A stretch of DNA of 64,000 bases from Apostichopus japonicus (GCF_037975245.1 NC_092566.1:13695001-13759000), one strand, 5' to 3'; numbered from the stretch's first letter, positions 24,141-38,700 are shown. Notes: generated by a model from the sequence alone, not told the origin. Made by a program: numbers and translations.

Positions 24141-27100
24141 TCAGATTTTGGCTCAGATATGTATGGGAACTTAATATATTCAATACGGATATCAAAAATG
24201 AACACGTGTTGTTATAGTGGAATCAAAGAAGTCATGAATGATTGGGTAAAACAACATCAATTAGTAAACATACGGTGAGAACATTGGACGCTGGGTGAGA
24301 GTTTGGTTTCAAGCAGGTAAACTAGGTCATTCAGTTGACACTAGTGGATTCCTGGCTTCTTTCTTCTAGAAATTCCATAGCGACGATCGATAAAGCATGG
24401 CAACGGAAACTGTTTCGCTCTTATATGCAATACCACGTCAGTTCTAATAATAAAGGAACACCTGTTCAGTTGTTCTATAGTCTTCGGGGTCGCATTAATT
24501 TAATAAGAGGAATTTTTACTCCCTTTTTCCATTTTCTATTTTTGTCTTCGCGTTCTGAAGTTCAACTGGCATCAGTGATGTAAACAGAATTTCCATCTGG
24601 GGGGGGGGGGGAGAGGCTGAGGAGGTCCTAAGAAGTTCGAGTAGGGGGGGTGCAAGTATCGCGCGCGACCAGTTTACTGTAGGTACTTTTCCAATTTTCC
24701 ATTCCTTGAAACCCCTTGACCACTTGAAACCATGGTAACGGTACTGTTATATTGTTTCTATTCCCGAGTTCCATCCGCTAAAAGCATAGTCCAACTAATA
24801 TATGAACTTGATATAGTGTACAGAAAGTCAAGCGCGTAGCCGCCATGATTTCATGTTAGACGGGTTTGGAAGATTCAATTGATTGATATGTCAACGAGAA
24901 CGCTTTGCGCTATTTGGTGGGGTCCGGGGGGGGGGGCTGGAAGTTATACGATATGGTGGACTTTAGCGCTTCAGAGCTTTCAGATTTGATCCAATCGGCC
25001 GAGACTTTAGCCAAGTAAAATGATATTAAAATGTTCAAAATCCTGCATATGATTAGCCTAAGATTGATTCGGTGGGTCGAAATTATTGAAGTATGTAATA
25101 ACTCACTCAAAATAGAAATTAAATCCAATTCAAATCCGTGTTACTGTGGCAGTAGCCAATAATATAAAATAAAAGTTTGCATACATTTATATTGGACTTG
25201 CATCATAATTATCATATACGTATTATACAGTTGATTCCGCCTCTGTAAATATGGAGGTTACAGAACTCCGTTAGAACTGAAGCAAAAAAAAAAGACGAAT
25301 GTCAATTTCGATATTTTCAGTTCGAGTTAGACGTGCACGTTCAAATGTGGCAAAATTAAATTAAATTTACAATTCCCTGTCTTCTCGGAATCAAGAAGTG
25401 TTTGGAAATTACCATCTTATGTTGCGCGATTAGACACGGCAACGTACCTTTTTCCTAGGGAATAGACAACCTGCAATTGACAGCAAGGAAATTTCTCATC
25501 TCGTAATGAAATAACCGAAATTGCAGTTTCCCTGGTTGCTAATAACTGTCACCTTTTAAGGGAGGATTGATTAGTCAATGCGAATAGTTACCATTTCCAC
25601 TATTCAGCGATAGTTCATCGGTGTTAGCTCTTAAACGTTGAACAGAAGGATGTGTTTCTTTTGTCTGTGACATTCAACCGCATGGGAACCAGGAGAACTG
25701 AATTCCAACCTCTGCTTTCAGAACGATTGTCCATCCTTTCAGTAAAACTGGCTACCTTACATTTGCGCATGCGCCGAGAAGCTTTAACGCTGCTTAATTA
25801 CATTGGAGTGAATCTTTGAACTCTTTGAACTAGGAGCGGTAACAATGATCTGTAGAGTTATTTCAATATTTCACCCGAGCAACAAGAATATGCTCTACAA
25901 AAGAATGAAAAATGTACTTCTGTAAAATGTACTTTCATGCGAATCCATCTGATGAGGTACATATGTGATTATACTATTCTTTAGGGTTCATGCCACTCTC
26001 TGGTAGACCTTCAATAAATATATATTATATTTTATAATTGACTTAACTACAATAAGCAAAGACCTTAACAAGTGGCGTGGGGTACTTTTTCCAATGTATT
26101 CTGTTCTCACGGGAACGGTGTAATCTATAATCAACAGTAATTTATGAAGCACTACACATCTTCCACATGTTTTCAGCTGAGCTGTGTTCACGCTTCATCT
26201 AACAATTATCAACTTAGATGAATTTACATATAAAGGTTGCAAGCTGGTCCAACTGCTCATCCCAATACTACACATAACAAAAACTAGAAAAAATAAAAGT
26301 CTCTATAATGTGTTTGTCTGTGTGGGAATGTCTACATAATATGATGTGATGTCCCACCAAAATCACATGACGACCATTGTTCATTTGAATGTCGACTTCC
26401 AGAATACAAAGAGTCGTTATCGGTGCAATGGATTTTTATGTCCAGGATTATATATATATTCGCAATGGCGTGATGTGCTAAATGTGGTGTGTTGCGCAGA
26501 AATGACTGGATTCGTTTCCAAGGTGGAAACAACAAACGATTGCGAAGGATATTTTAACACGTAACGCTCACAAGGCACTTATATTCCGCCCCCTCTCCCC
26601 TAGGGATGAAAGGTTTTGTCGTTCCACCATTTGAGTAATTCAATTACTGATAGTTCGAACATTTATAACACAGATACACTGTAACAACACCCACACACAA
26701 ATAGGAGAAAACCGGTTTGGTGTCTAACTTGTTATTTAACTTCATTTGATTCATTTGGTTTCTATTCGTCTTTGTATCTTGTTTATATGAATGCTACAAA
26801 CATGTCCACAATGCTCGCAGTATGACAATGTATTACCTCCTTCTTTCCAATAAGACTTATTCTTTCCTGTTTTGTAAGACTTATAATTTTTTATTCACCG
26901 TTAACTGTTCATTTACCAGTAAATAGGTAATGACCGACGAAAGTCACAGTCCGTAGGCCGAATTGTATTTGTCATGATCATGTTAGGCTACTTGGCCTAC
27001 CCATCATTTAGGAACCATCGCAATACAATTCTTATATATTTTCCCTGACATACAGGGAATGGGCAATTTGGGCATGATAGCAGATTATTACTTGTTGACA

Positions 27101-27540
27101 TTTGGTGGTTGACCATTTAAGATACAGAGCTGTCGCGTATAGAGAATCCTCTCTAATCTATATATGCAACATGTGAGATCTATGTCACCAGAATTTCAAG
27201 CTGGAAGATGGAAGGATGCATGTTCAATGCCAACTTCAAAGCCTGTACCATTGTTGAAATATGAATATTATACTTTCCTCTTTGTATTTGATTTGAAGTG
27301 GATTAATCAATCATTTATATGCGATTTCTTACACGAACAAGTGCTTTCCTTTTCTTTAAGAACTGAAAGCGATCATATCTGGGAAAGATTCCAACTTATA
27401 TAAGGATGTATCTTATGCTTCAAAGGAATAGAATAAAAAATTCATTAGAACTAAATAATTATGTGAAGGAATCCGTAAATTTGAATATTAGAAACAGGCA
27501 AGATAAGGACAGATTGAAGTGTTGTCCTTGTGTGATATTT
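24141..27540. other. Non-coding stretch
   Basis: No gene recognised. It holds runs of 13 G at 24599-24611 and 11 G at 24926-24936. Frames at 24335-24583, 26346-26564 and 27164-27403 lack motifs, and the second is overlapped by a comparable frame on the other strand. Confidence 0.5.
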
Positions 27541-27548
27541 CATTCACC

Positions 27549-28226
27549 CGTAGGCGTACGAGGCGGGGGGGGGGCAGGGGGGCAGACTGCCCCCAAATTT
27601 CCAGAGGACAAGAAATTCGGGCAAAAGTCCTGAAAAATTCGGGCAGCCTAAGAGGCGAGAAAAAAAATATATATATATATATGTATGCAGTAGCTTGCCC
27701 GAATCTTTTTCAAATTTTTGCCCAACAATTCCGTGGAGAGCGTTTTGTGTTATTTGTTTTGTGACATTAATATAGGCCCAATGATTTTCTTTATTTAGCA
27801 TCATGATGCCCGAATATTTCCGTGTAACACCACCGTACGCGCAGCTCATCTGGGCTACCACGGTTTTTGCACTATCGCCCAAAATTATTAACAGGGAACT
27901 AAATAAGAGCTTAAAAAATATATACTGTCCTATTTTTCCCCTTCAAAGTGATGTTACCATTTTTTCTTCTTCTAATTTACCAAATTTTTGGGGAAGTGTA
28001 AATTTCTAAAATGTGAGATTATAAAAAAAAAAGAATGTTTAGATGCAACTTGCAAGGCCTCAGAAGTGCCATTTCCGGCAATCTGAGAGGCATTTTTTCG
28101 CCCAAACATTTCTTGTACGCTACGCGCCAACCGATGGTGGCGCTCCGCTTAGATAGTGTCACGGGAACTTTCGGGCACAAAAGTTTCTGCCCCCCCCCAA
28201 AACTGAATTGGTCCCGTACGCCTATG
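27549..28226. mobile_element. Non-autonomous hAT-like DNA transposon (678 bp)
   Basis: The left end CGTAGGCGTACGAGGC and the right end, reverse-complemented CATAGGCGTACGGGAC, match at 13 of 16 positions. The flanking 8-mers CATTCACC (27541-27548) and CATTCGCC (28227-28234) match at 7 of 8, consistent with a hAT-type 8-bp target duplication. The 46-bp core shared with the other two elements is at 28112-28157 (two differences from the copy at 8109), preceded by a GTGCCATTTCCGGC block also found at the equivalent place in the 20957 element. An interior (TA)n tract lies at about 27667-27682. No transposase frame is present. Confidence 0.87.
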
Positions 28227-28234
28227 CATTCGCC

Positions 28235-29177
28235 TTCAGCATTCTGAGGTAAAATTTTTAAAAATACGGTCAATATGTGCTCTTTAACTTAAAAAACGAT
28301 GCAAACACACTGTAAAACCTTGCTCGCTGGAAATGTTATTACAACATAGCCGTTTTAACACACAAAATCATGATCCGATGACATTACTAACACTGCTTTA
28401 GGTTTGCCTTAGTTAGCTTTAATATAAACCTCTTTCCGTGTGTTGTATCAACTGACATAAACGTGTAGTTCAGTTTTCCCGCCAAGTTACATCCACATTA
28501 GATGAGTAATTTTCTGAATATTCAGTAGACTTAATTATCAATGTAGTCGATTTATGTCATTAATCTGTGGAAAATCGGTAAAAGTCAAAATTTATAGATG
28601 TTATATATTTGTTATATATATTTGTATTACAGCATTTGATTTCGCAGCATTGCATCTAACTGACGATAAAATTATTGAAACTATCAGAAACATGTATAAT
28701 TACGTCATTTGGATAGTTTACAGACAATTACCATTGGTAGGCTAGGCCGTAGGGATTCAGGGGTCGCTAGAAATGCATGATGCATTTGATGGGGACCATA
28801 TGATTTACATAACTGGACTGACAAGTAAAGGATATGACATTTAGATTAATGCATATTTAAGAGGTTCATTCCAATATAAAAAAACATGGTTTAAGCTTTC
28901 TAATTAGTAAATATATAGTTTACATTGTAGTTGATTACTTTAACATTTAGTCTGAGAACTGTGGGGTAATGTTTACCAAGTGTATGTAAACAAATTATAC
29001 GAATGTTGTTTTTCTTAAATCTCACAACCCCTTGTCAGAAAACGTGATCGAGAGCTCAAATGAATTTTAGGATTATGTTATAGTAATTTAGCTAATGGAT
29101 ATGATTATGAGCCGAGTGATATTTATCGTACAGAAATATTGCAATGAGATTGCTGTGAATGAAAAGCACATTGTAAT
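28235..29177. other. Non-coding stretch
   Basis: AT-rich sequence with no supported feature. Confidence 0.5.
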
Positions 29178-29384
29178 AAGTTTACTTATCCTGTGTTTGT
29201 TTTGATTGTTATGTTTGATCAGAAAAACAAACTTTCATCAGAAAAACAAGTTAATGTCCTAGAAAATAAGAAACATTCACCAGCATGCTCTACTAAGTTA
29301 ACTTTTCCTGTGTTAGTTTGGATTGTTATGTTTCGAAAAGGGAAAGGCAAAATAAGGAAAATTCACAGGCATTCGACTAAGTAA
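29178..29384. repeat. Degenerate two-copy tandem duplication (~117 bp)
   Basis: Units start at 29178 and 29295. Both begin AAGTT(T/A)ACTT(A/T)TCCTGTG and continue TTGATTGTTATGTTT-like; both end with an ATTCAC...GCAT..CTACTAAG-like block. The second unit has lost about 30 bp in the middle. Confidence 0.7.
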
Positions 29385-29399
29385 TAGTCTCTGCCAAAA

Positions 29400-31587
29400 G
29401 TCAACACAGATATTGGTAATAATGTATACCCAAACACAATATGTTATAGTGACTACTATGTATAATTTTCATGTTACTATTCTTTGTTCATTTGCTCTTC
29501 CTTGGATGTGCATATAAACTGTTTGATTTTTGTCAACCCAATTGATTCCATGGGAGAGTTGTACTCATTCACATACGACAACTTGGACATTAGTGAAGGA
29601 CTAAAAAGAATTTCCTGGTTAATATTCATATCATCATAAGTGAAGGAATACATATAATGGTAATTTTGCCAAAATTTAAGTAAATTCTAAGTAGCCTTTT
29701 CACCCCCAACTTGTTATCTCTAATTGTGAGTTATGATGATAATGATCAATAAAGGGCACAAGTTAAATGTTGTATACAACATGTTATCTCAGATGCAATG
29801 AAGCTGAGCAAACCACATGTTCATTACCACATCCGGATGCTGTTTTAGTTCTGCATGCTTTCATATCTATCAAGGAACATCTTCAAAATTCGTGAGTTAA
29901 TTAGCCAATATCTACACAGACTGTACATGTAAAAGACAGCCCAAAAGAGATCAGCATTGCTCCAAAGTGCACAAGAAAGATGTCAACTATTGTCAACCAC
30001 TGCTATTATGTCTGCTTTACAACAGTTGTCTTTAGAACTTGCCCTCTGCAAGAGTCTCATAAGTATGTTGTTTCCAAATGACAGTCTAGGATAGTTTTAA
30101 GAGTAGAGACTTTGAGGAATCAACTAACTTTAATACATTTAGAACACTGTAATTAGAGGACAATACTGATGGCCCTGAAAGATATGTATTTTGTTATTAA
30201 TGAAATTGCAACTACTGACTGCCTTAATCATTTAAAATGTCTGTAGTGTTAAGTGTGAAACTAATACTGGGATACAGTTGTAAAATTTACAAAACGTCTG
30301 CAATAGAGGGCGATTTGTCAGTTTATTCAGCAAACCCCTAAGGATATGTGTCTTTATGGTGGTTCAATAGATTGAGAATTTGAAAGCAATGTGATGATGT
30401 GTCGCTCTCAATCGATTCACATTTTCCTTGCCAACACTGTTGTTGACTTAGCTCAGTTTCGTAGAACCTATGAGTAAAATTTCAATTAGTGAGAGGAGTT
30501 CTTTATTTTCGACACAAAGACGGGTTTCATCTTAGTCAAGGTTTAATAGCAAATATAGGCAGAAATCTACATTCTCTATTCAGCTCCCCTGTATCATCAT
30601 CAGTTCCTCTCGATTTTAATTTCTGGGAAAGACATTAAGGAAAGGTTGCAGTAAGTATGGTGCGTTACTTAATAGATGATGGACAGCAATTCGTTCAGGT
30701 TTCATATATATATGCTTCCCAAGGTTCTCACTAGTGTTTACAGACAGTGAGTGTACATTAGAACGGTGTTTGCTGAAAAACAAACCTTGCGCTAAGATGT
30801 AACTGCCATGGAGTCATTGAGAGGTCAGGACATTGAAAGACCAAATATGATATCGTATTCCTTGTCGCTTTTTTACCAACCTTTATAAGTCTTATAGGTA
30901 AAAGAAATATCCATCAATCCTTCCTTTATTTGTAAAAAACAAACACTGTTCGTTGCCTAGTTTCCTCTAACTTACACGACCTATGTCTTCCATTATCCTC
31001 GCTTCTACGCATCATAAATAATAAAAGAATAAAAAGGTTACATGACGCGTGTGGCATCCATATTGTTCCGAGTTTGCCTCCTTGTATTTCTAGAAGGTGG
31101 GAAGATGTACCCTTGAAAAGTCATATTTCTCTTACGTTAATGGGTTCTAGTAGAACCAAAGAGGATCACTCATTTTTTATTATTATTAAGCAGTTAGAAT
31201 CGCAGGCGTAATACATAGCGTATATCGCTACGAGTTGTCAGTATTGATTTGATAATCATGATTCCTCGAAGGTCAGTTTGAGTTCAGTAGTATAATGAAG
31301 ACTTATAGCATTTGTTCAAGAAGTTCAAGAGAGGAGGCGGTCTAAAAGAAGTGATTCGTTCACATTTCTAAGCATATATTCCGATCGAGACTAATAACAC
31401 CTTCGTGGGAGCGGAAGAAACAGATTCAACATGATTCGTATTTGAGATGTGTTGTAATTCTACTGTCTATCAATGGTTCAAAAGTTTAGACACAAAGGCT
31501 GCTAATGTTTCCTTCAGACTGGGGTTAGTAAATTGTTGGCATATTTAGTGACAATGGTCATGTTGTGACTTAAGCACTTATACCTGG
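29400..31587. other. Non-coding stretch
   Basis: No recognisable gene or repeat. Confidence 0.5.
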
Positions 31588-31675
31588 TTATATATATATA
31601 TATATATACATAAGATATAAGTTGGTTGGCGTCTATCTTGGCGCAGAGTGCTCTATGTCCTGTGGACAGAGCGAA

Positions 31676-31816
31676 ATATATGTTGAGACTAGTTGAGGCT
31701 AGTGGAACACTAGTATTGGAACTCAGAGTTTCACGCGTTGAGCGATCATCACTTGTCTGATGATTGCTCAACGCGTGAAACTCTGAGTTACAACTACTAG
31801 TGTTCCACTAGTCTCA

Positions 31817-31822
<6 letters not shown>
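31676..31822. repeat. Foldback (near-perfect long inverted repeat)
   Basis: The left arm (31676-31750) and right arm (31759-31822) pair almost completely around an 8-base loop ACTTGTCT. Arm landmarks are GTTGAGACTAGT, GTGGAACACTAGT, AACTCAGAGTTTCACGCGTTGAG and a GATCATC tip. The left arm carries a 10-base duplication (AGTTGAGGCT) that the right arm lacks. (TA)n tracts border both sides (about 31590-31608 and 31823-31903). Farther out, a GATATAAGTTGG-like sequence (31614) and its complement near 31906-31916 suggest the inverted repeat originally extended beyond the TA tract. It is a foldback/MITE-like element or a palindromic duplication; no transposase. Confidence 0.88.
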
Positions 31823-31901
<79 letters not shown>

Positions 31902-31903
31902 TT
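31823..31903. repeat. (TA)n microsatellite
   Basis: About 80 bp of TA with one ACAT interruption, directly adjoining the right arm of the foldback. Confidence 0.95.
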
Positions 31904-32563
31904 ACAACTTATATAGGTTAAGAGACATTTCATAGTCTTTCCTAAATTTCATGACGACATAATTCACCATTCTTCTCCATACAATAGTAAATTTATGTTA
32001 TATATATTAACAAAATGACGCGGTATAACATTGTTATATACAACATTAACGCTTCGACTATATACAGTAGACAAAAATCGTAATAACCACATTTAAAACA
32101 TCATTTTGGATGCCACCTTCTAATATGATAGCTGGTAATATGTTACCTCATGTTTGCTTGATTTACGATATGTGATTGCATACACGTTTACTTAAAAAAA
32201 TTAAATATAAATACATATGTCAATGCAAGTCCATACTGGACTCTAATTGCGGTAAAGTTTCTGGTTTATTGGTCGTATACATACCTTTCAAGTACCCTGC
32301 TAAAAATACACAACTAGTGATAACGTTATATAATCGCTATAATAGTTCCATGGATATATATCCATTCATTCATACTTAGTAAAGATTCCTAAATCCTATT
32401 GGTCCATTCAGGTCAGCTGACCGTGGTTAATCCTGTGAGTAACGCACGGTAAAATTACGGGGCATCACTTTAATAAATCTTAGGTTATATGTAACCAAAA
32501 ATGTTTTGTTTTATGATTCCCCCCCCCCCCCCCACACACACAAATGGTAGTGTATGAATGAAC

Positions 32564-32729
32564 GGGGTTAATGAACGGTCTAGCGTGCGTTACTCACATG
32601 ATTAATGCACTCCGGGTGTTTATGCTATCGCTGGATGCACTCGGGCTCCGCCCTCGTGCATCGCTTGCATTATCCCCCGATCGTGCATTAATCCTGTGAG
32701 TAACGCACGCTAGACCGTTGATTAACCCC
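32564..32729. mobile_element. Small foldback/MITE-like element (166 bp)
   Basis: Arms of about 47 bp at 32564-32610 and 32683-32729 are inverted copies: GGGGTTAATGAACGGTCTAG and onward against the complement of CTAGACCGTTGATTAACCCC. There are few mismatches. The 72-bp centre is GC-rich and contains CACTCGGGCTCCGCCCTCGTG. A run of 15 C (32519-32533) lies just upstream. A solitary arm-like piece, GTTAATCCTGTGAGTAACGCAC, occurs at about 32427-32449, so a second decayed copy is next to it. No clear target duplication was found, so the superfamily is unassigned. Confidence 0.82.
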
Positions 32730-35700
32730 TTATTAATATATATAAGTTAAAATTGCACGGCCACTCACAGAAACGGTCTTAAATGCATGCCAATATGTTA
32801 TTGCCATTTCTAAAATTCCTTTTTTCTATTAATAAGCACTCAGCTTAATATATGATGATCTGTTTTTAGCTTCTACTTCAAGTTCAATAAATCAGCTTAG
32901 TACAAACAAGATCAATACAGATAGGAATCCGTGGGTTTCTTAAAGTACCTCCTAGACGAAGATAAGGTTCATAACCTCAAATGCCAATGCATCAACTTAA
33001 TCGATTTTAAATAACATCTTTAATGAAGATGGAACACCAACTGTACTTCGTTATCTAGAAGAAATGAATAAGAAGCATGAATACTGAGTATTCTAATCAA
33101 TACCACGTACAAAACGCAGCCTCATTTTACCAGAAGTTCTCAAAGGGGAGGAGGCACCTTCCGCGCAGACCCTTCCCCTAGACGGCACAACATCATATCC
33201 CCTTGCAGTGCAAAAATGGCGGTTGAGTCCTTGCATTGGATGCAAGAAACGTGTCTTTTTATCATACAATTATACATGAGACTGATCTTAAATTCGACAT
33301 GTCTAAATGCAGCTGGTTTGTTGACGGTATACTGACAAGTATGATATAACTTATATATACATGTCTACATTAAAGGACATGGTATATAGCTTTCAACAAA
33401 CTTGTAATATGATTATTGCGAGAAAAGACCGCAATATGCGTTCTTGACTTCACTTGACTTCATTCGATTCCTGGAATAGAAAACACAAACAGGTATGAAC
33501 TTGCTATTCATATTATTGAGGAAGTGAGACGGGAGAAGTGGGGGGGGGGGGGGAGCGGTTGGTGAGGCTATTGGATGGATTTCTAAGAACAGATGGCATG
33601 TCCACTGACGTATAGATGCAACATGCAACCTCCTCCCTTACGGAAACACCCAAGCAGAAGCTCCGTTGTTATATTGGATAATATTGGATAAACAGTTTTA
33701 ATAAACTACTTGCATATGCAGATAACTTATTTACGCAATGAATTTGGCGGACTTTCTGAAATATCTTATTACTGGGAAGCAGAATTCTCTTCATTTCTGA
33801 ATGTTCGGCGTAGATTTAATAACTTAACAAAAGGGTACCATAAGCTATAGCGAATCTGTACTTTCGACGTTTTACTAACAAAGCACTTGTTTTTACCGTG
33901 GGCTATAGTACTTCCCATTTTCAATGCGACACGTATTGCCACAATCTCTGTGTTCATGCTATAGTGGAATTACACGGAAACATATATCAGCAGGGTGTTA
34001 AGCCAGAAGATGGAAGGATGTAAAGTTACCCTAGTTCTTTATTCTATGATGCAGCTAAATATGAAATGGGATTATATCGGCTATTCCCTCCCTTGAGGAA
34101 CAATATAAATGTAAAGGTCACCTGTTGGTTAGGACTGCGGTGCCAACTTGCACAGTACATATTGCTAACCTTTTAAATTGACCAAAGTTTACTAAACCAT
34201 TTAACATGTGACTTGCTTCAAAATGTTTCACGTAAAATATCTATCCTTATGACACAATTTATCATTATGGCTCTCTACCAGGGATACGAGAGATTCACAA
34301 TTAATCTTAAATATACTGCAAGTATTGTCGGATATGTTTTTCTTTTACGAGTGTTAAAAGTCTTTATTACACCATTTTTATTGCTTCGAAACCCTTTCCT
34401 GTTTTCTGTAATGGATCATTTTGAAATGTACTAAACAAGAACGAGTCCCTTTTTCTTACTTTTATGAAAAATTTTAGTTTACTATTTAAGAGCTGAATAT
34501 GATTAATAGTCACGAGCACTCTCCAAAGAACGCCATGTCTTACTTTTAAGTTCTAACTTCAAAGCTCTTACCAACATCGTCCTTCAGAATGACGAATTCC
34601 GACCTCATCTTTCCTGGTATATTCTCTCGTATCTATCAAGTTCAATCAACGCTAATGGAAACTGCACTCGAAGGTGAAAGAGGCAATCTCTGAAGTGTCC
34701 ATATACTTCCGAAGAGTACTTTTCAGTTTGTCAGTCTAAAGGAAAGTGCACCATCACTAGAGGGGATGCGTTCATACCAACGACTGAAAAGGTACTTGGG
34801 TCAAACTACCGAATAACAAAACCTTGTGTACGATTCTTTATCAATGACCGTAAAAAGTATTCGGCTATGCTTAAATGAAACGAAAGTCAAATTAACTTTT
34901 TGAAGAAGACACAAAAAATGGCTGGTAGTGACGTAGGAATTGTATCCTGCAATGAATAACACTGAATATTCATCTCTTTAGAGAAAACCAAAGAATAGAA
35001 AAATGATGCAAAACATAACAACGGCTTCAAAGAAAACGTGATTCTTGGATAGAATGAAATATGTGACGTCAACAATTGTGGATAGAAATATTTTGGTAAC
35101 TGATGAATACTTTCAAATATGATTGCTTGGTATGTATCCAAAAAGAAAATCCTTAAAGTAAACGGTTAACTGATTATCATATGACGCTATTAAACTTACC
35201 CAAGATAGAGCTTGAGCACGAAAAGCCAAACAACTTGACCCACTCTCAACCCAGTGCCCTAAAATTGAAACTGTAACCATGTGATGATCATAACAGTGTT
35301 ATGTCACGGAAAGTACCACGAAGCCAAACGCAACATGTACTGCCCATGATCATTGTTGATGGTTGATAAGCGATCTACATGACGTGTATTTGAACGAAAG
35401 ACAGAACCATGCACCTGGCAAAAGATGCATGATCTTCATCAAAAGTCAGAGAAGATGAATAATTAATGAAATGCATATTAACATTTCTCTTTTGTTAAAA
35501 TGTGCTAATAATTATCTAAACATTAATTTCAATGCCAGACCGTGTAATTGAGTAAAATGCTGGAAACGAGGGGAAGAATTCATTCTTCATTTTGTCATTG
35601 AACTAAGTCATGACTTAAAAGTTTCCATTGTATCCAAGAGTTGTATACACTGACCTATGGGTAACTTGGTATTTGATATACATTTCCATTGAAAAAAGGT

Positions 35701-38700
35701 TTCCCTTCCCCGCCTCGTTAGCTTGATTACATCAACCTAATGCAATTGCGAACTTTCATTAGATATGTAAATTAGTTCCCTATTCACGATCCGTCAAAGA
35801 CTTGAATCAATTTTCTCTCCATTTGCTGTGACTTGATTTGATTATGTGTGTTTCGAGACCTAGATAATGTGAAAGAAAGAGGTTTCGAAGGAGCGAGAGC
35901 ATCACGGACCAACAATTTGGAGACAACCGAGATCACCAAAGCGAAAAGTGGCTTCAAAAGTTAGCACAATTAGAGTAAAATGGTGGATAAATTAAATAAA
36001 CATTTGAAACAAAGGGCAATTAAAGTTCTTCGTAGAAACAGTAACTATTCAAAGGTGTAAACGAATTGTGTTTGCGTCACAATCAAGACAATTTCTAAGA
36101 GGACGACCTTTCAAATTCGCTCTTATAATGGGTGTCTCAGTACAGTCTTCTGGGAAGACTTTAATAAAATTGTTTACTAGTGACGTGAAAGAATCTTTGT
36201 TGTCAATTCCTTGGATAAATATTCTTCAATCGGTAGATAGTATCAGTTGAGTGTTTTGGCAAGAGATAACATGGCTTCATCTTATATTCTTGACGTTTCG
36301 TTGTCAACGTATGAGGTCACTTCCGAGTTTGAGTCATTAATTTTCTTCCTTGTTATGATATCAAATTATGATTTTGTCTTTCCAATGTTTTCTAAGCCAT
36401 AACGGAATAATTGAAATGTATAAATAAATAAAGTGGAAAGAAATTACTTGCAACAGTTTTGGGGGTTGATTTCATGAAACCGTTGATGCTACATTGATAC
36501 CAGAATTCAGTGGCGAAGCAAGGAACAGGGCCCGCTGCAGTATAAGAAGTCACATTCAACCATTCTAAAACATGTTCTGGACTTTTCTTATACATTTGTC
36601 ACCTCTGGAATCCCGGATATGGCGTTGTCAGGCTTTCTGCTGCGGACATGATTTGCTTGAATTCCCAATTCGGTGATTATCGGGAGAGAACGTCAACAAC
36701 TGTAATAAACAGTGGTATGAAAATGAATCAGATCGGAAACAGGACCTGTCTAGTTATGTCACTTCCAAAATCCCATTTCAAGGCAATTAAATATTTTGAC
36801 TAGTCACGATGTAATAAGTTTTCAAGAACAACACTGTGCAAAAAACAAATTGTCTTAAACAGGATACTTCTGATGACCATGCATGCTAACAATAGTAGAC
36901 ATAAAATAAGCAAGCTGGGTGATTTGCTATAAGAATCGTCGTAAAAAATAAACAAAATGTTAAATAAACAATATTTCTTTAACTCGAGATATTAAAATTA
37001 CCACTTCCAAATTCTTCATGATTTGCGCAGCCCTTAATGTTTTTGTTCCTGACAAATAATGTCTGGCATGTAACAAACAACAAAGCAAGGTTATTTACAT
37101 AATTAGGTGACACTACAAATTTCGGAGCTGACAGGGCATCCCAAGCGATGGTATTTAATTTGTGTGGAAAGCCTTTCAGCCTTAAAGCCTTTAATACATG
37201 GATTTTGCTGAGTAATTTGAAAAATCAATTTATTGCTTATTTGATCATTTCCTTATACTATAAGTGTTGTTTGCCCGCCTAGCCATCATGTATTTAAATT
37301 TCGGAAGTCAACGCAAACAATCTGTAATGAACAGACTGCTAATTAAGCATTTATATTTTCAACAATTAATTGCAAAATCACAAACAGTATAAGGGAATGT
37401 ATATTTGAATAATGATAACAACTGATAGCTAACATGCTATATTGTTTGTACCTGTACAAAACTCTTATAGCAAAAATTCTCGACTTTATATACCCCGGGA
37501 ATGGCCGGCCCCTGGTCTTGATGATTTTTTTGTTCATACAGTAATATCAATCAATTTTAGTAGCACCTTGCTTCATATTGAATAACGGCTGAAGAGAATT
37601 TCATCTGAAGCTTGGCAGGTAGTATCAACGGCATCAAAAACAGCAAAGATGGCATTGCTCCATGTAAAGATTAGAGCAGGTGCCTCGATTGGCTTTTATA
37701 GTATCCTTCATCATCCTAAAGCAATTGTGGTCATTTCCCATCAATTCGTATGACCTCAGAGGAGCTTTCTCTGCTTGGTTGTCAAGTTTACTAAGTCTAT
37801 ACAGAGAGAATGAGATTGATCAAAATAAGCAACCCTAACGAACGAGTAATCAATAAAGTTAATCATCCATTTAAGATAATTGTTACAACAAATGAAATAG
37901 ACAAGCTCGGAAAAAATTTTGCTTCTTTATTTGAAATGATTTTTTTGGGGGTCTATACCCTGTTTTGGTTCGGGGATTTTGATATAAAAGTTAATTGAAA
38001 AATAATACAGAACGAAGCTTAAAATACTGCTTTGAAGGCAGACATCCAGACCGAAATATCTTGACAACTTTCAAGTTCACGCTTTTGTAAGATATATTGT
38101 ACGCCACTATATCTATGGTACTATCACGTAATATTATTTAGACTTAAACACTTCAGATCTCACCCGCTTTTTAAGGAGCAGAGCGAGCCTTCGACGGATT
38201 AATCCATGACTGCATTGAACCCCAGCACAAATTCCTCACTGTGTACATTGTTGTCTTTTTTTTCAAACTTGCATATTGAGGTCAAGACATTTGCTCAACA
38301 TTTGTGCGATTAATGTTTCGAGAAAGAACCGATACTTCGTTATTAAACGTGAAGGTTGCATATTATTGATCTATACAAATGACCAAAAATGGTCGCCGAA
38401 ACAGTAATCTCTTATGATTGCTGAGATACATAGTTCATATTAGTGCCAAAAGACAGTCGAAATAGCTACATCTAGGTTTGGCTGCGTTTATAATAGAATG
38501 TACCACGAATCTTTCATAATTCACTTCAAAACCTTTTCAAAGAAATTACTTTCTTAGTGTAGTATCTCCTGTCAGCAAAGTACGGACTGAATACATTGTC
38601 TCAAACTATGATCTGAAATAAACATGAGCAAAAAGCAATATATTTCCAATTACGAAACTCTCATATAATGTTTTTCAATTGAAGTAGGTGAATAAGTTAT

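Noticed and set aside
27406-28273. Overlapping frames on both strands, one with FLYATRQPMVALRLDS
   Set aside because: The string is the translation of the shared 46-bp core of the hAT-like elements. The frame does not persist in the other copies and stops nearby.
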